Part shown: piece by piece, positions 48,131 through 55,242 of the stretch
How positions within the stretch are numbered: position 1 is the stretch's first letter
Layout: every line of letters begins with the position of its first letter
Origin: DATAGF01 sp963813355
GTDB taxonomy: Bacteria; Actinomycetota; Thermoleophilia; Miltoncostaeales; Miltoncostaeaceae
NCBI GenBank assembly: GCA_963813355.1
Contig: CAWEYS010000018.1
Coordinates: 1-64,000, forward strand
Length of the DNA stretch: 64,000 nt
Direction: 5' to 3'
Notes under the pieces: model-generated
The model's database searches: none
What the model was told of the DNA's origin: nothing
Seen by the model: the letters and a program-made list of their open reading frames with translations, nothing else
Program-made: the position numbers and the translations under genes

Positions 48131-48575
48131 GGCCCACACGATGATCGCCGGCGCCGCCCGCGGCAAGCTGGGCGACCCCAGGCGCGAGAGCCCAGCGGCC
48201 GGCGCCCCAGACCACCACGGCCGCAAGGCCGACGATGAGGACCAGCGGCAGCCAGATGTCCTGGCCGCCGTCGATGCGGCCCGCCGTGACCAGCGCGCCG
48301 ATCATGTTGCCGATGAGGACCAGGGCCGCCAGCCGCGGTAGCACGCCCAGCAGCAGCATCAGGCCGCAGACCACCTCGACGACGCCGACCAGGATCGCCA
48401 CCTCGCCGGCGGCCGCGCCGAACCCCCACCGGTCGAAGCGCTCCGTGTAATCGTCGTGGTTGAGGAACTTGCCCAGGCCGACCGGGATGAACACCGCGGC
48501 CAGGACGACGCGGAGCACCAGCGTGCTCCAGCGCGCGGCGCCGGGGTCGGCGAGCCGGGCGACGAGGTCCCTCAT
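48120..48575 (-). CDS. DoxX family membrane protein, 151 aa
   Basis: The start ATG (MRDLVARLADPGAARW) opens a protein with four hydrophobic helices, the first containing LVLRVVLAAVFIPVGLGKFL. The next part, YTERFDRWGFGAAAGEVAIL, leads to VEVVCGLMLLLGVLPRLAAL, the typical DoxX/DoxD pattern of a short helical membrane protein with a conserved K-F and E. DoxX proteins are linked to thiosulfate:quinone oxidation or oxidative-stress complexes; the exact role here is unknown. First gene of a DoxX-regulator-kinase operon; its tail overlaps the start of the response regulator, so expression is coupled. The last 20 residues are arginine- and glycine-rich. Confidence 0.85.
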   Translation of the reverse strand: MRDLVARLADPGAARWSTLVLRVVLAAVFIPVGLGKFLNHDDYTERFDRWGFGAAAGEVAILVGVVEVVCGLMLLLGVLPRLAALVLIGNMIGALVTAGRIDGGQDIWLPLVLIVGLAAVVVWGAGRWALAPGVAQLAAGGAGDHRVGHGG

Positions 48576-48726
48576 GCCGCGACGGTATCCGCAAGGGGTG
48601 ACGGATTCCTTACGCGGGTGCGCCGCCCGGCCGAGTTCCGCGAATCGTCAGATCCCGGCAATCGGTCCGCAAGGACCCGGGCCTAGCGTCGCGCCGACGA
48701 GCCGACCCTCACCCGAGGAGGACATC

Positions 48727-49846
48727 GTGATCGCACTCCCTCGCCCGCGCGCGCGCTGGCTGATGTTCGCCGCCGTGGCGCTCATCGCCCTGGCCGGCGC
48801 GGGCACGGCGGCGGCGGCCTCGCCGCCCGCGACCGTCTACACCCAGACCAACGACCCGGTGGGGAACCGGATCCAGGCCTTCGCGCCATCGCGCGACGGC
48901 GCCCTCGCGCCGGCGCGCAGCTACCCGACGGGCGGCCTCGGCTCCGGCGACGGGCTGGGCAGCCAGGGCGCGGTGATCGTCGCGCACCGCTGGCTGCTCG
49001 CCGTGAACGCCGGCAGCGACGAGCTCTCGCTCTTCCGGGTCCGCGAGCGGGGCGGGCTCACCCTGCGCGACATCGTCCCGTCGGGGGGCGACCGGCCCAT
49101 CAGCGTGACCTCGGACGGCCGCAGGGCGTACGTCGTCCACGCCGGCGCGCCCGCGGGCATCGCGGGGTTCGACATCAGCCCGGACGGCAGGCTCAGCCCG
49201 CTCGCCGGATCGGCGCAGCCGTTGAGCGCCCCCGCCCCCGGGCCCGCACAGATCGAGCTCTCGCCGAAGGGCGTGACGCTCGTGGTGACCGAGAAGGACA
49301 CCAACCGCATCGGCACCTACCCGGTCGCGGCCGACGGGACCGTCGGTCCGCCGACGCTTCACCGCCTCGGCGGGGGAGACGCCGTTCGGCTTCGCGTTCG
49401 ACGCGCGCGGCCGCGCCTTCGTCTCGGAGGCCTTCGGCGGGCGCCCCGGCGAGAGCGCCGTCTCGTCGTACGCCCTGCTGCCCGGCGGGGGCGTGAGCCC
49501 GATCAGCCCCGCGGTCGGGACCGGTCAGACGGCCGCCTGCTGGGTCGTCGTGACAGCCGACGGGCGGTTCGCCTACACCACGAACACCGGCAGCGACTCG
49601 ATCAGCGGCTACCGGATCGCCAAGGGCGGCGAGATCACCCTGCTCGACAAGGACGGCGTAACGGGCAGGACCGGCGACGGGCCGACGGACATGGCCCTCA
49701 GCCGGGACGGCACGGTCCTCTACGCGCTCAACGGCGCCGAGGGGTCGATCAGCGCGCTCGCGCTCGATCGCCGCGGAGGCCTGGCGCCGATCGGCACCAC
49801 GACCGGCCTCCCGCCGGGCGCGGTCGCGGGTCTGGCCGTGCGCTAG
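48727..49846 (+). CDS. secreted lactonase-type seven-bladed beta-propeller protein, one frameshift
   Basis: The GTG start has GAGGAGG seven bases upstream. A signal peptide follows (LMFAAVALIALAGAG, with AAA at the cleavage site). The mature protein has repeated propeller blades of the 6-phosphogluconolactonase/YVTN type: RWLLAVNAGSDELSLFRV, VTSDGRRAYVVHAGAPAGI, GRFAYTTNTGSDSISGYRI, and SRDGTVLYALNGAEGSISAL. A one-base excess in a run of five G near 49,376 splits the frame; removing one G restores LGGETPFGFAFDARGRAFVS. About 372 aa after repair. Probably a periplasmic or extracellular enzyme or binding protein. A strong hairpin follows directly after its stop. Confidence 0.85.
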
Positions 49847-49850
49847 ATGG

Positions 49851-49888
49851 GAGAGGGCGGGCCCGCCCGCGCGCGGGCCCGCCCTCTC
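49851..49888 (+). terminator. strong hairpin terminator after the beta-propeller gene
   Basis: A perfect 16-bp inverted repeat (GAGAGGGCGGGCCCGC, 6-base loop CCGCGC) begins four bases after the stop codon. There is no T tract, as is usual in GC-rich actinobacteria. Its complete symmetry would also work on the other strand. Confidence 0.75.
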
Positions 49889-49909
49889 TCGGTGTGCGAG
49901 GCTGGGGCC

Positions 49910-50875
49910 GTGAGGACGATCACGCTCGGCAGGACGGGGCTCGAGGTGTCCCGGATCGCGTTCGGCACCTGGCAGCTCGGCGGGGAGTGGGGGAGCTTCG
50001 ACGAGGAGGCGGCCATCGCCGCCATCCGGCGGGCGCGCGACCTCGGCATCACGCTCTTCGACACGGCCCAGGCCTACGGGTTCGGGGCGTCGGAGCAGCT
50101 GCTGGGCACGGCGCTGCGGCCGGAGCTGAGCCGCGACCGCGAGAGCGTGGTCATCGCCACCAAGGGCGGCATCCGGCCGCCGGAGCGCGACGCCTCCGCG
50201 GCCTTCCTGCGCCGGGGCGTCGAGGAGAGCCTGCGCCACCTCGGCGTCAACGCGATCGACATCTACCAGGTCCACTGGCCCGACCCGGACGTCCCGCAGG
50301 AGGAGACGGCGGGGGCGCTCCAGGAGATGGTCGAGGAGGGCAAGATCCGCCACGTCGGGGTCTCGAACTACGACGCGGCCCAGATGGAGGCGTTCGCCGC
50401 CGTGCGGCCGGTGGAGGTGCTGCAGCCCCCGTACCACCTGTTCCAGCGCGCGATCGAGGAGGAGATCCTCCCCTACGCGCGCGCGCACGACATCGGCGTG
50501 CTCGCCTACAGCCCCCTGGCGAGCGGGCTGCTGGCGGGGCGCATCGACGAGGACACGACCTTCGCGGCCGACGACTGGCGCAGCCAGGCGAGCGCCTTCA
50601 CCGGGGAGGGCCTGCGCCGCAACCTCCGCGTCGTGCGCCGGCTGGACGCGCTGGCGGGCGACCTCGGCATCACCCTCGGCCAGCTCGCGATCGCGTGGGT
50701 GCTCGCCCAGCCCGGCGTGCACGTCGCGATCGTGGGCGCGCGCAGCGCCGCCCACATCGAGGCGAGCGCGGCCGCCGCCGACGTGGAGCTCGATGCGGAC
50801 GCGCTCGCCCGCATCGAGGAGATCGCGGCCGAGGCCGAGCAGATCAGGGTCACGACTCCCGAGGGCGTGTTCTGA
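49910..50875 (+). CDS. aldo/keto reductase, 321 aa
   Basis: The GTG start (VRTITLGRTGLEVSRIAFGT) lies 21 bases after the hairpin. The catalytic tetrad of AKRs is visible: Asp and Tyr in LFDTAQAYGFGASEQLLG, Lys in VVIATKGGIR, His in DIYQVHWPDP. The cofactor region is VHVAIVGARSAAHIEASAAA near the end, binding NADPH. The fold is a TIM barrel of standard length, cytoplasmic. It belongs to the general-stress/Gsp69 or YajO-like group. A monocistronic gene between a terminator and the topoisomerase gene. Substrate unknown. Confidence 0.9.
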   Translation: MRTITLGRTGLEVSRIAFGTWQLGGEWGSFDEEAAIAAIRRARDLGITLFDTAQAYGFGASEQLLGTALRPELSRDRESVVIATKGGIRPPERDASAAFLRRGVEESLRHLGVNAIDIYQVHWPDPDVPQEETAGALQEMVEEGKIRHVGVSNYDAAQMEAFAAVRPVEVLQPPYHLFQRAIEEEILPYARAHDIGVLAYSPLASGLLAGRIDEDTTFAADDWRSQASAFTGEGLRRNLRVVRRLDALAGDLGITLGQLAIAWVLAQPGVHVAIVGARSAAHIEASAAAADVELDADALARIEEIAAEAEQIRVTTPEGVF

Positions 50876-51009
50876 CCCAGGGCCTCGGCGCGTATCCCCG
50901 GCCGGCCGGCGAGCGGCGGGCCCGGCTCGTGGGGCGTTTGGGCGGCCTCGCCGGGGGTAGGAACCGGCAGGCGCGGGGTGGCGGCGGTGAAGGCGCCGCC
51001 CCGCGCTCC

Positions 51010-52038
51010 GTGTCGATGCCGGCCCTCCGCCACAGCTCGGATCGCGAGCCCGGGTACACCCGCCGCCGGCATGGCCGGGGCGAGCGCTACCTGGACGAGC
51101 GCGGCCGCCAGGTGCGCGATCCGCGCGTGGTCCGCAGGCTGAAGGCGCTCGCGATCCCGCCGGCCTGGCGCGACGTCTGGATCTGCCGCTCGTCGCGAGG
51201 GCACCTGCAGGCGACGGGCATCGACGCCGCCGGCCGCACGCAGTACCTGTACCACCCGGCCTGGAGGGAGGAGCGCGACCGCGAGAAGTACGCGCGCATC
51301 CTGCGCTTCGCCGATCGCCTGCCGGCCCTGCGGGCGACCGCGGAGCGCCACCTGCGCCGCCGCCGCCTCGACCGCGACAAGGCCCTGGCGACGGCGGTGC
51401 AGCTGCTCGACCGCACCTTCATCCGCGTCGGCGGCGAGGAGTACGCGGCGTCGAGCCGCACGTTCGGGCTGGTGACCTTCCGGTCGCGCCACCTCACCGT
51501 CGAGGACGACCTGATCGTGCTCGACTTCGAGGGCAAGGGCGGGGCCGACCAGCACGCCGAGGTCGAGAGCGCCCGGCTCGCGCGCGTGCTCCAGGAGATG
51601 GACGACCTGCCGGGGTACGAGGTGCTCAAGTACCGCGACGGCGACGGGACCGTGGTGGACGTCCGCTCCGAGGACGTGAACGCCTACATCCAGGAGCACG
51701 CGGGCGAGGAGTTCTCGGCCAAGGACTTCCGCACCTGGGCCGGGACCGTCGCCGCGGCCGTCGCGCTCGACGAGATCGGCCCCGTCGAGGGCGCCCGCCA
51801 CCGCCAGCGCGCCGTGGCCGGGGTGTGCCGGCAGGCGGCGGCGCTGCTCGGCAACACGCCGGCCGTCTGCCGGGCCAACTACATCGACCCGCGCGTGATC
51901 GACCACTTCCTGGACGGCCGCACGATCTCCTCGCTGCGGGCCGAGGTCGAGCGGCGGCTCGAGCGGGGCCGGAGCCCGGAGGAGGTCGCGGTGCTGGCCC
52001 TCCTGCGGCGGGGCCTCGAGGAGCGGGCCGCCGCCTGA
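51010..52038 (+). CDS. DNA topoisomerase IB, 342 aa
   Basis: Bacterial/poxvirus-type topoisomerase IB, which relaxes supercoils by nicking one strand and forming a 3'-phosphotyrosine. The GTG or the ATG two codons later begins VSMPALRHSSDREPGYTRRR. The N-terminal DNA-binding part includes LKALAIPPAWRDVWICRSSR and GRTQYLYHPAWREERD. Catalytic residues appear in FIRVGGEEYAASSRTFGLVT, DFEGKGG (Lys), FRTWAGT, and the nucleophile tyrosine in CRANYIDPRVIDHF (about residue 300). Normal length for the family. A 134-base gap separates it from the aldo/keto reductase; the phytoene-desaturase-like gene converges on it. Confidence 0.9.
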   Translation: MSMPALRHSSDREPGYTRRRHGRGERYLDERGRQVRDPRVVRRLKALAIPPAWRDVWICRSSRGHLQATGIDAAGRTQYLYHPAWREERDREKYARILRFADRLPALRATAERHLRRRRLDRDKALATAVQLLDRTFIRVGGEEYAASSRTFGLVTFRSRHLTVEDDLIVLDFEGKGGADQHAEVESARLARVLQEMDDLPGYEVLKYRDGDGTVVDVRSEDVNAYIQEHAGEEFSAKDFRTWAGTVAAAVALDEIGPVEGARHRQRAVAGVCRQAAALLGNTPAVCRANYIDPRVIDHFLDGRTISSLRAEVERRLERGRSPEEVAVLALLRRGLEERAAA

Positions 52039-52045
52039 GCGAGGG

Positions 52046-53452
52046 TCAGACGCCGGCCAGGTCGCGCCGGAGGGCCGACCGGGCGGCGAGGTACCCGCAC
52101 ATCCCGTGGACCCCGCCCCCCGGCGGGGTCGACGAGGAGCAGAGGTAGACGCCGGGAGCGGGGGTGGCGTAGGGGTCGAGCCGGGCGGCGGGCCGCGCCA
52201 GGGTCTGGCGCAGGTCCTGGAGGCCGCCGGCGATGTCGCCGCCGACGTAGTTCGGGTTCTCGCCCTCGAGCCGTGCCGGGCCGCGGACGGCGCGGGCGAG
52301 GATCAGCTCGCGGAAGCCGGGCGCGAAGCGCTCGACCTGGCGCTCGATGCGCTCGGTCATGTCCACCGGCGACCCGTTGGGCACGTGGCAGTAGGCCCAG
52401 GCCGTGTGACGCCCTGCGGGGGCCCGGGTCGGGTCGGCGACGGTCTGCTGGGCCAGCAGCACGAAGGGGCGCTCCGGGTGGCCGCCCGCCGCCACGACCC
52501 CCTCGGCGGCGGCGATCTCGGCCATCGTGCCGCCCAGGTGCACCGTCGCGGCGCGCCCGCACTCCGGCGACCGCCAGGGGATCGGGCCGGCGAGGGCCCA
52601 GTCGACCTTGAAGGCTCCGGGGCCGTGGCGGTAGCGCGCCAGGCGGCGGCGGTACGCAGCGGGCAGCCGCGCCCCGGCGATGGCCAGGAGCTGGCGGGGG
52701 CTGACGTCGAGCAGGACCGCCCGGGCCGGCGGCAGCTCGTCGAGGGACGTCACCAATCGACCGGTCGCGATCTCGCCCCCGAGGGCCCGGACGCGCGCGG
52801 CCATCGCGTCGGCCAGGCGCCCGGAGCCGCCCCGGATGACCGGCCATCCCACCGCGTGCCCGAGCACCGCGAGCAGCAGCCCGAAGCCGCCGGTGAGCGC
52901 GCCGTCGAGCGGCCGGAACGAGTGCGCGGACAGGCCCGCCAGGAGGCCCCGCGCCCGCTCTCCCGAGAAGCGCCGGCCGAGGCCGACGGCCGAGCGCAGG
53001 CCGCGCGGCGCGAAGCGGGCCATCGCCAGGGGGTGGCGGGGCGGGCGCAGGGGCGGCGCGAGGACCCCGGCCAACAGCGCGCCGGCGTCGCGCACGAGGG
53101 GCTCGAGGAGCGCGCGATAGGCGGCGCCGTCGGGGCCGAGCCCGGCCGCGGTCGCGGCGACCGAGCGCTCGAGGGTCACCGCGGTCCCGTCGCCGAGGGG
53201 ATGGGCGACGGGCGCCGCCGGGTGGACGAGCTCGACGCCGAGCTCGGCGAGCGGGAGGGAGCGGAAGAACGGCGAGCCGGCCACCAGCGGGTGGACCGCC
53301 GAGCACACGTCGTGCACGAACCCCGGGAGCGTCAGCTCGGCCGAGCGGCAGCCGCCGCCGATCGTCTCGGCGGCCTCCAGGACCAGCACCGAGCGGCCGG
53401 CCTCGGCCAGCGTGATCGCGGCGGCGAGCCCGTTGGGGCCGGACCCCACCAC
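52046..53452 (-). CDS. FAD-dependent oxidoreductase, phytoene desaturase/PYROXD2-like
   Basis: The Rossmann motif VGSGPNGLAAAITLAEAGRS opens the frame, which is annotated from a GTG at 53,452. An ATG at 53,472 (MADT) in a neighbouring frame would give a natural start (VVVGSGPNG) if one base were missing, so an indel near 53,463 is probable. Also seen: LVLEAAETIGGGCRSAELTL (second dinucleotide region), GGSGRLADAMAARVRALGGE, and the C-terminal FAD contact STPPGGGVHGMCGYLAA. Length about 470 aa matches the PYROXD2/CrtI-like superfamily. The substrate is unknown; no carotenoid genes are nearby. Convergent with the topoisomerase gene, divergent from the PilZ gene. Confidence 0.85.
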   Translation of the reverse strand: MVGSGPNGLAAAITLAEAGRSVLVLEAAETIGGGCRSAELTLPGFVHDVCSAVHPLVAGSPFFRSLPLAELGVELVHPAAPVAHPLGDGTAVTLERSVAATAAGLGPDGAAYRALLEPLVRDAGALLAGVLAPPLRPPRHPLAMARFAPRGLRSAVGLGRRFSGERARGLLAGLSAHSFRPLDGALTGGFGLLLAVLGHAVGWPVIRGGSGRLADAMAARVRALGGEIATGRLVTSLDELPPARAVLLDVSPRQLLAIAGARLPAAYRRRLARYRHGPGAFKVDWALAGPIPWRSPECGRAATVHLGGTMAEIAAAEGVVAAGGHPERPFVLLAQQTVADPTRAPAGRHTAWAYCHVPNGSPVDMTERIERQVERFAPGFRELILARAVRGPARLEGENPNYVGGDIAGGLQDLRQTLARPAARLDPYATPAPGVYLCSSSTPPGGGVHGMCGYLAARSALRRDLAGV

Positions 53453-53601
53453 GACCGCGTCGTGTCCGCCATTTCCGCGTCAAGCCTGACAGGCGCCGCG
53501 GGGGTGTTTCGCACGATGCGGCGGCGGGCACCAATGAGGTCCCCGTGACGGTGGCTCGTGCAGACGTCGCCGGGGCACCGGACGCTGTGGAGGAGCAGGA
53601 T

Positions 53602-54169
53602 GTGACCAGACGTACGCCGGCGCGCGGCCCCGAGCGACGGGGACAGCCACGAGTGCCCGTGCTCATCCCGGCCGAGATCGGCGACGGGTGTGCTCGCTCG
53701 GCCGGCCATGTGGTGGACGCCTCACTATGCGGCCTGCTCGTCGAGCTCAGCGAGCCACCGCTCTTCGTCGGCCGCGACGTGACGATGACCCTGGCGCTGC
53801 CGCGCTCGGGCCGGCTCGAGCTCGCAGGTATGGTCGTCCGGCGCCAGTGCCGCGACGAGGGCCGCGTGGCGATCGCGGTCAGGCTCGCCGCCCCGCTGAC
53901 GCTCGCCGCGCCCGGCGCGCCCGGTCACCGGCCGGAGGTGCCGTGCGGATCCGGCTCGCGCCCCCGGGCGGTCGCGGCCGCCGAGTTGTGCGAGCTCGGC
54001 ACGGGCGCCCTCGAGCTCAACGCCATCGGCCAGGCCGCCCACGTCCCGCACGCGGTGGCCCAGTGGCTGGAGCACCTCACCGCGGAGCTCGGCGGGCCGC
54101 CCGCGCCGCCGCCGTCGACCGCCGCGCGCCCTGGTCAACGCCGTCTCCGCCGTCGCGGCGCACCGATGA
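53602..54169 (+). CDS. PilZ domain protein, about 190 aa, one indel near the end
   Basis: The start GTG (VTRRTPARGPERRGQPRVPV) has AGGAG eight bases upstream; an earlier GTG at 53,545 lacks a site. The PilZ motif is RRGQPRVPVLIPAEI (RxxxR-type) and ASLCGLLVELSEP (D/NxSxxG-like), followed by typical strands GRDVTMTLALPRSGRLELAG and EGRVAIAVRLAAP. PilZ domains bind cyclic di-GMP. The frame as given runs on into the glycosyltransferase, but a one-base shift near 54,121 gives a natural ending RALVNAVSAVAAHR whose stop overlaps the next start (ATGA). So this is very likely a separate protein and not a fusion. Coupled to the glycosyltransferase, suggesting c-di-GMP control of polysaccharide synthesis. 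Confidence 0.7.
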
Positions 54170-55242
54170 GGCGGCTCGGGTCGATCGGCCGGGTCGGCGT
54201 CCTGGCGCCGCCGTGGGTACCGCTGCCTCCCCCTGCCTACGGCGGGATCGAGGCGGTCGTCGCCCTCCTGTGCGAGCGCCTCGCCGCGCGAGGCCACGAC
54301 GTGACGCTGGTGGCGGCGCCGGGGTCGGAGGTCGAGGGCGTCGACCTGGAGACGCCGCTGCCCGACCTTCCCGACCAGATCGGGCTGGGCGGCGCTGAGC
54401 TGCGTCACGCGCTCGCGGCGTTGGACGCGCTGGCTGACTGCGACGTTGTGCTCGAGCACGCCGGGCCGGTGCCCGCGATGCTGGCGTCGTGCCACCTGGG
54501 TGCGCCGGTGCTCCACGTGACGCACGGGCCGATCGAGGGCGAGCCCCTTGAGGTCTACCGCGCCATGGTGCCGAAGGCGCCGGCCCTTCGGTTGATCGCC
54601 CTGAGCCGGGCCCAGTGGGACGCCGCCCCGGACCTGCCCTTCGTGGCCGTGTGCCCCAACGGGATCGACGTCAACGAGGTCCCCTTCAACGATCGCCCCG
54701 GAGACCACCTCGCGTTCCTCGGGAGGATGGCGCCGGAGAAGGGCGCGGCTGAGGCCATCGCGATCGCCCGGGCGACCGGCAGGCAGCTCAGGCTCGCGGC
54801 CAAGTGCCGCGAGCCGGACGAGCGCCGCTACTTCGAGCGCGCCGTCGAGCCGCACCTCGGCGACGACGTCGTCTGGCTCGGCGAGCTCGGCGAGACCGAC
54901 AAGCTCGACCTGCTCGCCGGCGCGGCGGCCCTCGTGTTCCCGATCAGCTGGCCGGAGCCGTTCGGTATGGTGATGATCGAGGCGATGGCCAGTGGGACCC
55001 CCGTACTCGCAACCCCCTGCGGCTCGGTGCCCGAGGTCGTAGGCGACGGGGTCACCGGCTTCGTTCGGGCCGATGTCAACGCGCTGGCGGCGTGTGTGGC
55101 GCGGCTCGACGAGATCGACCGCGAGGCCTGCCGCGCCCACGTCGCCGAGCGCTTCTCGGCGGACGCTATGGCGGACGCGTACGAGCGCGTGATGGTGGCC
55201 GCCCTGCACGACCGCCGGACCGTGAGGACCGCCCGGGCGTGA
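54166..55242 (+). CDS. glycosyltransferase family 4 (GT-B) protein, 358 aa
   Basis: The ATG (MRRLGSIGRVGVLAPPWVPL) overlaps the probable PilZ stop. The N-terminal domain has VPLPPPAYGGIEAVVALLCE, the usual GT4 acceptor-side glycine loop. The C-terminal donor-binding domain shows LAFLGRMAPEKGAAEAIAIA (nucleotide-binding G-R-x-x-x-E-K-G) and FPISWPEPFGMVMIEAMASG (the EPFGxVxxEA motif), then GTPVLATPCGSVPEVVGDGV. Soluble, cytoplasmic. Likely transfers an activated sugar in exopolysaccharide or glycoconjugate synthesis. The stop overlaps the start of the debranching-type enzyme (GTGA), so a carbohydrate operon with c-di-GMP regulation is inferred. Confidence 0.9.
   Translation: MRRLGSIGRVGVLAPPWVPLPPPAYGGIEAVVALLCERLAARGHDVTLVAAPGSEVEGVDLETPLPDLPDQIGLGGAELRHALAALDALADCDVVLEHAGPVPAMLASCHLGAPVLHVTHGPIEGEPLEVYRAMVPKAPALRLIALSRAQWDAAPDLPFVAVCPNGIDVNEVPFNDRPGDHLAFLGRMAPEKGAAEAIAIARATGRQLRLAAKCREPDERRYFERAVEPHLGDDVVWLGELGETDKLDLLAGAAALVFPISWPEPFGMVMIEAMASGTPVLATPCGSVPEVVGDGVTGFVRADVNALAACVARLDEIDREACRAHVAERFSADAMADAYERVMVAALHDRRTVRTARA

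Noticed and set aside
48460..52038. Single 1,192-codon protein spanning propeller, reductase and topoisomerase
   Set aside because: The frame is a chance read-through: it leaves the propeller at the G5 indel, crosses the reductase gene out of frame and enters the topoisomerase frame.
53545..55242. True PilZ-glycosyltransferase fusion
   Set aside because: A one-base shift yields separate proteins with an ATGA overlap like other junctions here; a fusion is the less economical reading.
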